DNA of 13,895 bases from Flavobacteriaceae bacterium UBA2765 (GTDB lineage: Bacteria > Bacteroidota > Bacteroidia > Flavobacteriales > Flavobacteriaceae): NCBI GenBank assembly GCA_002352665.1, contig DEIV01000097.1, forward strand, positions 34,758 to 48,652. The letters are read 5' to 3'. Both the position numbers and the translations under genes were made by a program. The number at the start of each line of letters is the position of its first letter. The stretch's first letter is position 1. The notes beneath the pieces are model-generated. The model ran no database searches, was not told where the DNA came from, and saw only the letters and a list, made by a program, of their open reading frames with translations. Positions 1 to 7,835 of this stretch are shown piece after piece.

Positions 1-3000
1 ACTGCCTTAGAAAAGAACAATAGTGTTGCTGGTGGTGGCTATATAGAAAAAACCAATGAAGCTTTTTTTATTCGTGGTGAAGGCTTAGTAACTTCTTTAC
101 AAGATATTGAAAATATAGTAGTAAAGAATAATGATGGATTACCAATTTATATAAAAGATATAGCGAAAGTTGCTTATGGTAGTGCCACACGTTTTGGTGC
201 TATAACAGGAAATGGTCAAGGTGAAAAAGTACTAGGGCAGGTGATGATGCTTAAAGATGGAAATTCTAAACAGGTTATTGAGGCGGTTAAAGAGCGGGTA
301 GCCTTAATACAAAAATCCCTACCCAAAGGTGTTTATATTAATGGATTTTTAGAACGTAGTGAATTAATTGGTAAAACTACATTTACAGTTGCAGAAAATT
401 TAATTTTAGGATCGCTCATCGTAATTTTTGTGGTCGTATTATTATTAGGAAACATTCGTTCCGGCTTGGTGGTTGCTTCTGTAATACCACTTAGTTTATT
501 GTTTGCTATATCATTCATGTATATTTTTGGTATTGATGCTAATTTAATGAGTTTAGGAGCTATAGATTTTGGTATTATTATAGATGGAGCAGTAATTATA
601 GTCGAATTTATTGCATTTCAAATTTCCTCTAAAAGTGATGAAATTAATGCATTGTCTAAAAAAGACAAACAATCAACTATTGACAATTTGACCATGTCTA
701 GTGCTTCTAAAATGATGAATTCCGCCATTTTTGGACAATTCATTATTTTAATTGTTTTTATACCCATATTATCATTGAGTAGTGTGGAAGGGAAAATGTT
801 TAGACCCATGGCACTTACCTTTAGTTTTGCATTAATTGGAGCAATGATTTTCTGTCTTACTTATGTACCGGTAATCTCTTCAATGTTTTTGAAACCTTCT
901 AAATTATCAAGTAAAAACTTATCGGTTAGATTAATGAATGCGATAAGTAAATTTTATTTTCCGGTTATAAAATGGGCATTATCCTTTAAAAGGACGGTAA
1001 TGGTCTTAGCTTTTGCATTGTTAATGATAACTGTATTTATATTTAGCAAAATGGGAGGGGAATTTGTACCTACTTTGGATGAAGGTGATTTTGTAATTCA
1101 ACCAGTACTAAAAACAGGTACATCTCTAAGTAAAACAATAGATATTACCACTAAGATTGAACAAATCTTATTAGATAAATTTCCCGAGGTAGATCAGGTA
1201 GTAAGTAGGATCGGTGCAGCAGAAGTGCCAACAGATCCAATGTCAATGGAAGAAAGCGATGTTATTATAAAATTGAAACCTAAAGGGGAATGGATCTCAG
1301 CTTCAAGCAAAGATGAGTTGGCCGATAAATTTAAAGAAGCCTTAGCCGTAATACCGGGTATGGAGGTAGAATTTACCCAACCCATAGAAATGCGTTTTAA
1401 CGAGCTAATTACAGGGGTTAGAGCAGATATAGCCATCAAAATTTTTGGTGATGACCTAAATATATTAAGTAATAAGGCCGACGAAATTAAAGAGCTTATA
1501 GAAAATGTTGAAGGGGCTTCAGATATTATAGTTGAAAAAGTAGAAGGCTTACCTCAAATGAGCGTTACTTTCGATCGTGCTAAAATTGCGAGATATGGAT
1601 TGAATATAGCCGATTTAAATCAGGTAATTTCAATGGGTTTTGCAGGTGATGTGGTAGGTAGTGTTTTTGAAGGTGAAAAACGTTTTGATTTGGTAATGCG
1701 ATTAGATGCAGCACATCGTGAAGATCTGTCAAGTCTTGAAAATTTATTTGTTGATACGCCAAATGGAAATAAAATTCCACTTAGTGAATTGGCAGAGATT
1801 AAATATAATACCGGTCCGGCAAAAATATCTAGAGATGATACCAAACGTAGAATTGTGGTAGGAATAAATGTTAGAAATAGAGATTTGCAATCGGTTGTAG
1901 ATGATATTCAGTCAATTATTGAAAGTAAAGTTAAGCTTCCCACAGGTTATATTATAACTTATGGAGGGCAATTTGAGAATTTACAAAGTGCAAAATCACG
2001 TTTAAAAATTGCCGTTCCGGTAGCCTTATTGCTAATTTTTATATTGCTGCATTTTGCTTTTGGATCTATAAAAGAGGCATTAATGGTGTATTCTGCTATT
2101 CCCTTATCCGCTGTAGGTGGTGTTTTACTATTATGGATGAGAGGCCTGCCTTTTAGTATTTCTGCAGGTGTAGGTTTTATTGCTCTATTTGGTATTGCGG
2201 TGTTGAATGGTATCGTATTAATAGAACATTTAAAAGAATTGAAAGCACAAGGAATTATGAATATTAAAGAACGTATTATTAAAGGAACAACGGAGCGATT
2301 AAGACCTGTTTTGCTTACAGCAGCAGCAGCAGCTCTTGGGTTTTTGCCTATGGCAGTTTCAACCAATGCGGGTGCAGAAGTACAACGCCCATTAGCCACT
2401 GTGGTTATAGGAGGTTTGGTATCTGCAACTTTCTTGACACTAATTGTTCTTCCTGTTTTATATGCTTGGTTTGAAGAAAAAAAAGAGATTAAAATCAATA
2501 AAAAAGGTTTGGTAACTGCCATATTATTGTTAATTTCTGTTGGTATCAATGCTCAGCAAAAAGACTTGACAGTTGATGAAGTAGTAAAATTAGCTGTTGA
2601 GAATAATGCGAATTTAAAAGCATCATCGTTAGAAGTGGATAAGGCCTATGCGTTGATAGGAAGCGGTTTTAATTTTGATAAAACCTCTTTGTATTATAAC
2701 TATGATGAAAACAATTTAGCCTTAAATGATGAGCCTTTAAAAGTATTTGGAATACAACAAGATTTTAAATTTCCAACAGTATATTTTGCCAATAAAAAAG
2801 TAAATAAAGCCCAATATAATATTGAGCAATCTAATTATAATATTAAGCTATTGGCTATAAAACGAGAAGTGTATTTAGCCTATTACGATTTAACTTATTC
2901 AGAAAATAAAGCCGATACATATCAATTTTTAGATAGTTTGTTTGGTGATTTTGCTCATTCGGCTAAGCGTAGATTTGAATTGGGAGAGACAAATTATTTG

Positions 3001-3684
3001 GAGATGATTACTGCTCAATCTAAGCAAAAACAGCTACAGATTTTATTTAAACAAGCAGAACAACAAGTAGTCTTAATGAAAGAACAGCTAAAAGAAATTG
3101 TTCAAGTAGATAGCATCACTATTGTTAAAGAACCATTAATAAAGTTGCCATTACAGACTATTTCACTTGAAAATAATATTGGAATACCTTACTTTGAGAA
3201 TTCTAAAAAATACTATAAAGCTTTGCATCAACTGGAAAAGCAAAGTCTGTTACCTGATTTAAGTGCTGAGTATTTTCAAGGCTCTAACAGTAATCTTAAT
3301 CATAATTTAAATGGGTATCAATTCGGAATTAAAATTCCCTTGTTATTTGGTTCTAACGCATCTAAGATGAAGGCATCTAAAATTGCACGTCAGATTATTG
3401 ATGAGCAACAAATTGATTATAAGGCAAAACTAAATGCCAAATACCTTAAGTTGATGGCAGCACTTCATCAATATAATGAGGCTGTTGATTATTATGAGAC
3501 ACAAGGAAAATTATTATCAATTGAAATTATTAAAACTGCTGAACGTAGTTTTAAACATGGAGAAATTGATTTTTTTCAATACATTCAAAGTATTGAAATG
3601 GCTAAAGATATAGAGCTGACTTATCTCCTAAACCTTAATAAATACAATCAAACGGTTATTGCAATCAATTATTTAATACTATAA
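1..3684 (+). CDS. CzcA/CusA-family heavy-metal RND efflux pump fused to a TolC/CusC-like outer-membrane channel (5' partial)
   Basis: The frame is open from base 1 without a start codon, so the gene begins upstream; by comparison with the usual pump length of about 1040 residues, roughly 200 residues are missing. Codons 1-825 are the inner-membrane proton-driven pump. Visible marks are GGGYIE near codon 11, the transmembrane-4 motif DFGIIIDGAVIIVE at codons 189-202 with its proton-relay acidic residues, FVPTLDEGD near codon 360, the GGQFENLQ segment, and GAEVQRPLATVVIGG before the last helices. The DFG-x3-DGA form is typical of pumps for divalent ions (Zn, Co, Cd, Ni) rather than the Cu/Ag form. 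From about codon 831 a signal-like segment leads into some 370 residues of outer-membrane-factor sequence (LTVDEVVKLAVENN, long helices). Such fusions are known in Bacteroidota. The adaptor gene starts 9 nt downstream, so the two are surely one operon. Confidence 0.93.
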   Translation, partial: TALEKNNSVAGGGYIEKTNEAFFIRGEGLVTSLQDIENIVVKNNDGLPIYIKDIAKVAYGSATRFGAITGNGQGEKVLGQVMMLKDGNSKQVIEAVKERVALIQKSLPKGVYINGFLERSELIGKTTFTVAENLILGSLIVIFVVVLLLGNIRSGLVVASVIPLSLLFAISFMYIFGIDANLMSLGAIDFGIIIDGAVIIVEFIAFQISSKSDEINALSKKDKQSTIDNLTMSSASKMMNSAIFGQFIILIVFIPILSLSSVEGKMFRPMALTFSFALIGAMIFCLTYVPVISSMFLKPSKLSSKNLSVRLMNAISKFYFPVIKWALSFKRTVMVLAFALLMITVFIFSKMGGEFVPTLDEGDFVIQPVLKTGTSLSKTIDITTKIEQILLDKFPEVDQVVSRIGAAEVPTDPMSMEESDVIIKLKPKGEWISASSKDELADKFKEALAVIPGMEVEFTQPIEMRFNELITGVRADIAIKIFGDDLNILSNKADEIKELIENVEGASDIIVEKVEGLPQMSVTFDRAKIARYGLNIADLNQVISMGFAGDVVGSVFEGEKRFDLVMRLDAAHREDLSSLENLFVDTPNGNKIPLSELAEIKYNTGPAKISRDDTKRRIVVGINVRNRDLQSVVDDIQSIIESKVKLPTGYIITYGGQFENLQSAKSRLKIAVPVALLLIFILLHFAFGSIKEALMVYSAIPLSAVGGVLLLWMRGLPFSISAGVGFIALFGIAVLNGIVLIEHLKELKAQGIMNIKERIIKGTTERLRPVLLTAAAAALGFLPMAVSTNAGAEVQRPLATVVIGGLVSATFLTLIVLPVLYAWFEEKKEIKINKKGLVTAILLLISVGINAQQKDLTVDEVVKLAVENNANLKASSLEVDKAYALIGSGFNFDKTSLYYNYDENNLALNDEPLKVFGIQQDFKFPTVYFANKKVNKAQYNIEQSNYNIKLLAIKREVYLAYYDLTYSENKADTYQFLDSLFGDFAHSAKRRFELGETNYLEMITAQSKQKQLQILFKQAEQQVVLMKEQLKEIVQVDSITIVKEPLIKLPLQTISLENNIGIPYFENSKKYYKALHQLEKQSLLPDLSAEYFQGSNSNLNHNLNGYQFGIKIPLLFGSNASKMKASKIARQIIDEQQIDYKAKLNAKYLKLMAALHQYNEAVDYYETQGKLLSIEIIKTAERSFKHGEIDFFQYIQSIEMAKDIELTYLLNLNKYNQTVIAINYLIL
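2491..2559 (+). other. Internal signal-peptide-like junction between pump and channel domains
   Basis: Codons 831-853 of the fused gene read as a basic stretch (KINKKG), a hydrophobic core (LVTAILLLISVG) and an INAQQ end, the pattern of a flavobacterial signal peptide. It sits just after the last predicted pump helix (LPVLYAWFEE) and just before the channel domain. The extra hydrophobic segment is needed topologically, because the pump's C-terminus is cytoplasmic while the channel must reach the periplasm and outer membrane. Whether signal peptidase cuts after the Ala is not known from sequence. Confidence 0.6.
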
Positions 3685-3693
3685 ATAAAAATC

Positions 3694-4818
3694 ATGAAAT
3701 ATATATATATAATATTACTTTCTCTTTTAGCTATTTCTTGTGGAAAAACTGAAAAAAATAGTAAAAATGATGTCGAAAATAATGTTGAAGAAAAGGACAT
3801 TACAGTTACGCAATCCCAATTTGATAGTGAGAAAATGGAATTGGGGATGCTTAGTGAACAAGCCTTTAATGAGAGTATTATAACTAATGGTATGATAGAT
3901 GTACCACCTCAGAATAAAGCAAGTGTAAGATCTTTTTTAGGAGGTTATATAAAGCAATCTCCTTTACTTATAGGTGATAAAGTTAAAAAAGGGCAACGTT
4001 TGGCAACACTTGAAAATACGGAGTTTGTGGAAATACAACAGGAATATTTAGAGATTTCTGAACAACTCAATTATTTAAAATCTGAATTTGAGAGACAAAA
4101 GACCTTATTTGATGAGAAAATAACGTCTCAAAAGAATTATTTGAAAGCTCAAAGTACCTATAAAAGTGCATTGGCTACTTATAATGGTTTGCGTAAAAAA
4201 TTAACAATGATGCATATCAATCCTGTTGCTGTTGAAAAAGGAAATATTAGTGCTTCCATACATATTTATGCTCCCATTGAAGGTTTTGTAACAAAAGTGA
4301 ATGTGAGCAATGGTACTTATGTTTCTCCTTCCGATGAAATATTAGAAATTATTGATACGGATCATATACATTTAGAATTGTCAGTTTTTGAAAAAGATAT
4401 ATTAAAAATCAAAAAAGGTCAACCTATCTATTTTAAAATTCCCGAATCATCAACCGAAATTTATGATGCCGAAGTACATTTGGTAGGAACTTCAATAGAT
4501 GCGAATAGAACAGTTAAAATTCATGGTCATATAAAAAATGAAAAACAAACTAATTTTGTTACCGGTATGTTTGTAGAGGCAGAAATTGTAAGTAGTTCTA
4601 AATTAGGTATGGCCTTACCTAAAGATGCAGTTACTACCATTGAAGGTAGTTCTATTGCTTTAGTTTTAAATGATAAAAATGAACAAGATTATACCTTTAA
4701 AAAAGTTATAATTGAATTGGGGAATCAAAATGAAAAATATATAGAAGTATTGAATAAGGACGATTTTAAAGATAAGAAAATATTAACCAAAGGTGGCTTT
4801 ATGCTTTTAATAGAATAG
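3694..4818 (+). CDS. RND efflux periplasmic adaptor (CusB/CzcB, HlyD family), lipoprotein
   Basis: This 374-residue membrane-fusion protein links the pump to the channel encoded by the preceding gene, from which it is separated by 9 nt. A lipoprotein signal ends at LLAISC (Cys16), so it should be lipid-anchored, probably on the periplasmic face of the inner membrane. Domain order fits the family: first half of the barrel-sandwich hybrid at about residues 75-110 (GGYIKQSPLLIGDKVKKGQ), a coiled-coil hairpin at about 112-170 rich in Gln, Glu and Lys, the second half at about 188-222 (YAPIEGFVTKVNVSNGTYV), a beta-barrel at about 225-300, and a membrane-proximal part starting at GMALPKDAVT (305-314). 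No His- or Met-rich metal-binding N-terminus is seen, so the substrate cannot be read from this protein. The start is the only ATG that gives a complete lipoprotein signal. Confidence 0.92.
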   Translation: MKYIYIILLSLLAISCGKTEKNSKNDVENNVEEKDITVTQSQFDSEKMELGMLSEQAFNESIITNGMIDVPPQNKASVRSFLGGYIKQSPLLIGDKVKKGQRLATLENTEFVEIQQEYLEISEQLNYLKSEFERQKTLFDEKITSQKNYLKAQSTYKSALATYNGLRKKLTMMHINPVAVEKGNISASIHIYAPIEGFVTKVNVSNGTYVSPSDEILEIIDTDHIHLELSVFEKDILKIKKGQPIYFKIPESSTEIYDAEVHLVGTSIDANRTVKIHGHIKNEKQTNFVTGMFVEAEIVSSSKLGMALPKDAVTTIEGSSIALVLNDKNEQDYTFKKVIIELGNQNEKYIEVLNKDDFKDKKILTKGGFMLLIE

Positions 4819-4868
4819 AATAAATTTTAACAGCAACCATTAATTATTTTTTCATCTTAAAAGTGGTA

Positions 4869-4878
4869 TAACTTTTGC
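4869..4878 (+). promoter_or_regulatory. Possible -7 promoter element for the first barrel gene
   Basis: TAACTTTTGC lies 33 nt before the ATG at 4912 and resembles the Bacteroidota -7 box TAnnTTTG with one extra T (7 of 8 positions if aligned without a gap). No clear -33 TTTG is visible, only a T-run near 4847. It is placed sensibly after the end of the efflux operon, but the evidence is the motif alone. Confidence 0.35.
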
Positions 4879-4911
4879 AGTTTTACTATTTTTAACAAAA
4901 AAAATCATCCT

Positions 4912-5484
4912 ATGAAAAATTTATTTTTAAGTGCTTTTTTATTAATTTCTTTCTTTTCATTTTCTCAAGAAGAACAACCAGCTGTCAAACATCACGAATT
5001 AAAAGGGAATGCTTTTAATTTAATAGTTTTTAAAGCAGTAGATTTTTCTTATGAATACCTGATAGATGCTGAATCTTCTGTTGGAGCCTCCATATTGATT
5101 AATTTACAAGATAGTAACGAGGGTTATTATGAAGATGGGCCATTTTATTATGAGGAATTTGCATTTACGCCTTATTATAGACGTTTTTTTTCAAGTAAAT
5201 ATGCATGGGGATTTTTCTTAGAGGCTTTTGGTATGTACAATAAACAGAAAGATTATGATGATGGATATTATGACTATATAAATGACATTTATGTCAACAA
5301 CAATGCTAATGAAAGCTCAAATAATATGGCCTTCGGCATATCGATAGGAGGAAAATTTGTGAGTAGAAAAGGTTTTGCTTTTGAATTTTTTGGTGGTGCA
5401 GGTAGAAATATTTATTCTTCTAATGAAGATTATGCTACGGAAATTGTACCTAGGTTGGGTGTTTCTTTAGGCTATAGATTTTAG
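4912..5484 (+). CDS. Outer-membrane beta-barrel family protein, paralog 1
   Basis: The 190-residue product has a signal peptide (MKNLFLSAFLLISFFSFSQ, cleavage near SFSQ) and alternating aromatic/aliphatic strands, and ends in GVSLGYRF, the terminal-Phe signature of outer-membrane barrels recognised by the BAM machinery. The size and the SYEYLI...GFFLEAFGMYN...GRNIYSS pattern remind me of the flavobacterial DUF3575-type small barrels, which I cannot confirm without a profile search. Two long stretches rich in Tyr, Asp and Asn (about residues 68-80 and 112-138) look like surface loops. Function is unknown. The next gene is a paralog with the same layout, and codons 14-56 are identical between the two at the DNA level. 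The efflux operon upstream appears unrelated, since a 93-nt gap with a promoter-like element separates them. Confidence 0.85.
   Translation: MKNLFLSAFLLISFFSFSQEEQPAVKHHELKGNAFNLIVFKAVDFSYEYLIDAESSVGASILINLQDSNEGYYEDGPFYYEEFAFTPYYRRFFSSKYAWGFFLEAFGMYNKQKDYDDGYYDYINDIYVNNNANESSNNMAFGISIGGKFVSRKGFAFEFFGGAGRNIYSSNEDYATEIVPRLGVSLGYRF
4951..5079 (+). repeat. 129-bp direct repeat, copy 1 (inside barrel paralog 1)
   Basis: This block is identical base for base to 5609-5737, an offset of 658. It covers codons 14-56 of the first barrel gene, from the end of the signal peptide into the first strands. It is bounded by a mismatch on each side (T against A at 4950/5608, G against A at 5080/5738), after which the genes diverge quickly and differ in length. 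Confidence 0.97.
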
Positions 5485-5525
5485 TTATTGATATGGCTTA
5501 GAAGTTATCTGGATGATAAATAATA

Positions 5526-5533
5526 ATACTTTG
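5526..5533 (+). promoter_or_regulatory. Weak possible -7 element for the second barrel gene
   Basis: ATACTTTG matches the Bacteroidota -7 box TAnnTTTG at 7 of 8 positions and lies 36 nt before the ATG at 5570, almost the same distance as the element before the first paralog. No clear -33 box is seen. The 85-nt gap has no obvious terminator, so the gene may also be read through from its neighbour. Confidence 0.25.
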
Positions 5534-5569
5534 CCAATTTGAAAAAACTTATAATAATAGCATAACATT

Positions 5570-6139
5570 ATGAAGAAATTGCTGATAATTTTCATTATAG
5601 TTTTACCATTCTTTTCATTTTCTCAAGAAGAACAACCAGCTGTCAAACATCACGAATTAAAAGGGAATGCTTTTAATTTAATAGTTTTTAAAGCAGTAGA
5701 TTTTTCTTATGAATACCTGATAGATGCTGAATCTTCTATTGGCACGTCTTTTTTCTATAATTTAAAAGACAATAAACAATCTGTTTTTGAAGAAGTTTTT
5801 GACTTTTATTATCATGAAGAATTAGCCGTTACGACATATTATAGACATTATTTTTTAGATAAAAACACATCAGGATTTTTCTTAGAAGCTTTTGGGATGT
5901 ATAATGTTCAGGAAGATTTTGATGATTATTATGATGATGGTTATGACGGAATTTTATATTTAGATGAAAGCTCTAATAATTTTGCTGTAGGTATTTCGGT
6001 TGGAGGAAAATTTGTAAGTAAAAATGGTTTTGTGGTAGACATTTATGGAGGTATAGGTAGAAACATATATTCTTCTAATGAAGAAATTGCTACGGAAGTA
6101 GTTCGTAGAGTGGGAGCTTCTTTAGGCTATAGATTTTAA
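5570..6139 (+). CDS. Outer-membrane beta-barrel family protein, paralog 2
   Basis: The 189-residue product has the same layout as the upstream paralog: signal peptide (MKKLLIIFIIVLPFFSFSQ), N-terminal segment KHHELKGNAFNLIVFKAVDF, central GFFLEAFGMYN, ESSNN-(M/F)A-x-GIS, GGKFVS, GRNIYSSNE and a terminal ASLGYRF. Codons 14-56 are identical in DNA to the first copy, whereas the signal peptide upstream and the loops downstream differ, with changes in length in the acidic and Tyr-rich loops (DYYDDGYDGILYLDE here). This points to an old duplication with a recent exchange over one segment. It is expected in the outer membrane; its role is unknown. An imperfect hairpin follows, shared with the converging glycyl-tRNA synthetase gene. 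Confidence 0.85.
   Translation: MKKLLIIFIIVLPFFSFSQEEQPAVKHHELKGNAFNLIVFKAVDFSYEYLIDAESSIGTSFFYNLKDNKQSVFEEVFDFYYHEELAVTTYYRHYFLDKNTSGFFLEAFGMYNVQEDFDDYYDDGYDGILYLDESSNNFAVGISVGGKFVSKNGFVVDIYGGIGRNIYSSNEEIATEVVRRVGASLGYRF
5609..5737 (+). repeat. 129-bp direct repeat, copy 2 (inside barrel paralog 2)
   Basis: This is the second copy of the block at 4951-5079, with no differences in 129 bases. It lies in the same codon positions (14-56) of the second barrel gene. Confidence 0.97.
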
Positions 6140-6155
6140 GAATTTATAAAAATCA

Positions 6156-6185
6156 AACCCGTTCAATTATTTTGTTGAACAGGTT
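6156..6185 (-). terminator. Hairpin between converging genes, probable terminator of the glycyl-tRNA synthetase gene
   Basis: Arms 6156-6166 (AACCCGTTCAA) and 6175-6185 (TTGAACAGGTT) pair at 10 of 11 positions with one C/A mismatch and an 8-nt loop. Read on the - strand, it begins 12 nt after the stop codon and is followed by a T-rich stretch (GATTTTTA). On the + strand no T-run follows, so any effect on the barrel gene would be weaker. Confidence 0.55.
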
Positions 6186-6197
6186 GTCATCTGCATA

Positions 6198-7739
6198 TTA
6201 CATTTTCATCAACCAGGTTTTTACATCAACTTCTTGTTTGATGATTTCTCTTAAATCTTCAATTTTTACGCGATTTTGGTCCATAGTATCTCTATAGCGA
6301 ATGGTCACTGTATTGTCCTCTAAAGTGTTGTGATCTACAGTAATACAAAAAGGTGTACCATTTGCATCTTGCCTTCTATAACGTCTGCCAACAGCATCTT
6401 TTTCATCGTAAGCTACATTAAAATCCCATTTCAAATCATCTACAATCATTTTGGCAATTTCTGGTAGTCCATCTTTTTTAACCAATGGTAAAATGGCAGC
6501 TTTGTTAGGAGCTAATACAGCCGGTAATTTTAATACAGTTCTGGTGGTATTATTCTCTAGAGTTTCCTCAACTAATGCATTGGAGAATACTGCCAAGAAC
6601 ATTCTATCCAAACCAATAGAGGTTTCCACTACATAAGGTATATAATTTTTATTCTCTTCATAGTCAAAATATTGTAATTTTTTGCCTGAAAATTGTTCGT
6701 GTTGATTTAGATCGAAATCAGTTCGAGAGTGTATACCCTCTAATTCTTTAAATCCGAATGGAAATTTGAATTCAATATCGGTGGCAGCATCAGCGTAATG
6801 GGCTAATTTTTCATGATCGTGAAAACGATAATTTTCAGCACCCATGCCTAAAGATAAATGCCATTTTAATCGTGTTTCCTTCCATTTTTCATACCATTCA
6901 GCTTGAGTACCCGGCTTTATGAAGAATTGCATCTCCATTTGTTCAAATTCACGCATTCTAAAAATAAATTGTCTTGCAACAATCTCATTTCTAAAAGCTT
7001 TTCCAGTTTGTGCAATGCCAAATGGAATTTTCATTCTTCCGGTTTTTTGCACATTTAAAAAATTAACGAATATACCTTGAGCGGTTTCCGGACGTAAATA
7101 TAAATCCATTGCATTTTCAGCAGAAGCACCTAATTTAGTCCCAAACATTAAGTTAAATTGTTTAACATCTGTCCAGTTTTTAGAACCGGTTAAAGGATCG
7201 GCAATGTCTAATTCTTCAATCAATGCTTTTACATCTGCCAAATCTTCTTTTTCTAAAGATTTGCTCATTCTGGAAAGCGTAGTATTTATTTTTTCTTGAT
7301 AATTTACTACACGTGCATTTGTAGAAACAAATTCATCTTTATTAAATGCATCACCAAAACGCTTTTCTGCTTTAGCAACTTCTTTATCAATTTTAGTTTC
7401 AATTTTAGCACAATAGTCTTCTATCAATACATCAGCTCTATATCTTTTTTTGGAATCTTTATTATCGATTAACGGATCGTTAAAAGCATCTACATGCCCG
7501 GAAGCTTTCCAAGTAGTGGGATGCATTAATATGGCAGTATCTATCCCAACTATATTATCATGCATTTGCACCATGGCTTTCCACCAATAATCACGAATAT
7601 TTTTTTTTAGTTCTACACCATTTTGAGCATAATCATAAACAGCACTTAAGCCATCATAAATTTCACTGCTTTGAAAAATATAACCATATTCCTTTGCGTG
7701 AGAAACTACTTTTTTAAATTGAACTTCTTGTTTTGACAT
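6198..7739 (-). CDS. glyQS: Glycine--tRNA ligase, dimeric (alpha2) type
   Basis: This cytoplasmic class II aminoacyl-tRNA synthetase charges tRNA-Gly with glycine using ATP. The 513-residue chain is the single-subunit homodimer type, not the two-gene GlyQ/GlyS tetramer (databases use glyS or glyQS). Visible parts are the N-terminal YGYIFQSSEIYDGLSAVYDY (motif 1 region), an insertion at about residues 85-190, RPETAQGIF at 216-224 and FRNEI at 249-253 (motif 2 region), RQFIFRMREFEQMEMQFF at 256-273, IGLDRMFLAV at 375-384 (motif 3), and an anticodon-binding domain from about 405 (LPAVLAPNKAAILPLV, then GRRYRRQD and FCITVD). All key motifs are intact. The next gene upstream on this strand ends in a strong terminator, and a perfect -7 box lies only 4 nt before the ATG, so the mRNA may be leaderless. 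Confidence 0.97.
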   Translation of the reverse strand: MSKQEVQFKKVVSHAKEYGYIFQSSEIYDGLSAVYDYAQNGVELKKNIRDYWWKAMVQMHDNIVGIDTAILMHPTTWKASGHVDAFNDPLIDNKDSKKRYRADVLIEDYCAKIETKIDKEVAKAEKRFGDAFNKDEFVSTNARVVNYQEKINTTLSRMSKSLEKEDLADVKALIEELDIADPLTGSKNWTDVKQFNLMFGTKLGASAENAMDLYLRPETAQGIFVNFLNVQKTGRMKIPFGIAQTGKAFRNEIVARQFIFRMREFEQMEMQFFIKPGTQAEWYEKWKETRLKWHLSLGMGAENYRFHDHEKLAHYADAATDIEFKFPFGFKELEGIHSRTDFDLNQHEQFSGKKLQYFDYEENKNYIPYVVETSIGLDRMFLAVFSNALVEETLENNTTRTVLKLPAVLAPNKAAILPLVKKDGLPEIAKMIVDDLKWDFNVAYDEKDAVGRRYRRQDANGTPFCITVDHNTLEDNTVTIRYRDTMDQNRVKIEDLREIIKQEVDVKTWLMKM

Positions 7740-7743
7740 GCTG

Positions 7744-7751
7744 CAAAAATA
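7744..7751 (-). promoter_or_regulatory. Perfect Bacteroidota -7 box directly before the glycyl-tRNA synthetase gene
   Basis: On the - strand the sequence is TATTTTTG followed by CAGC and then the ATG, an exact match to TAnnTTTG followed by the common C. Only 4 nt separate the box from the start codon. A -33 TTTG is not apparent; the region upstream on this strand is a T-run that belongs to the terminator of the preceding gene. Confidence 0.5.
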
Positions 7752-7775
7752 GATAAATAAGTATGAAATAAAAAT

Positions 7776-7817
7776 AAAAAAAGGTGTAAATACGTTGAAG
7801 TATTTACACCTTTTTTT
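7776..7817 (-). terminator. Strong Rho-independent terminator of the coiled-coil protein gene
   Basis: A perfect inverted repeat of 18 bp (arms 7776-7793 and 7800-7817, core GGTGTAAATAC / GTATTTACACC) encloses a 6-nt loop. On the - strand it begins 18 nt after the stop codon at 7836 and ends in a T-run (TTTTTTTATTTTT). The arms carry matching A and T runs, so it could also work on the + strand, but no + strand gene ends here. Confidence 0.88.
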
Positions 7818-7835
7818 ATAGTATAATTTTATATA

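Noticed and set aside
1959..2549. A 196-codon open frame on the - strand opposite the pump gene
   Set aside because: It lies wholly inside strongly conserved RND coding sequence, its translation has no recognisable motif, and it is best explained as a shadow of the codon use on the + strand.
2461..2560. Possible frameshift or assembly error joining two separate genes (pump and channel)
   Set aside because: The frame runs smoothly, no ATG is placed to start a separate channel gene, and pump-channel fusions of this type are known in Bacteroidota.
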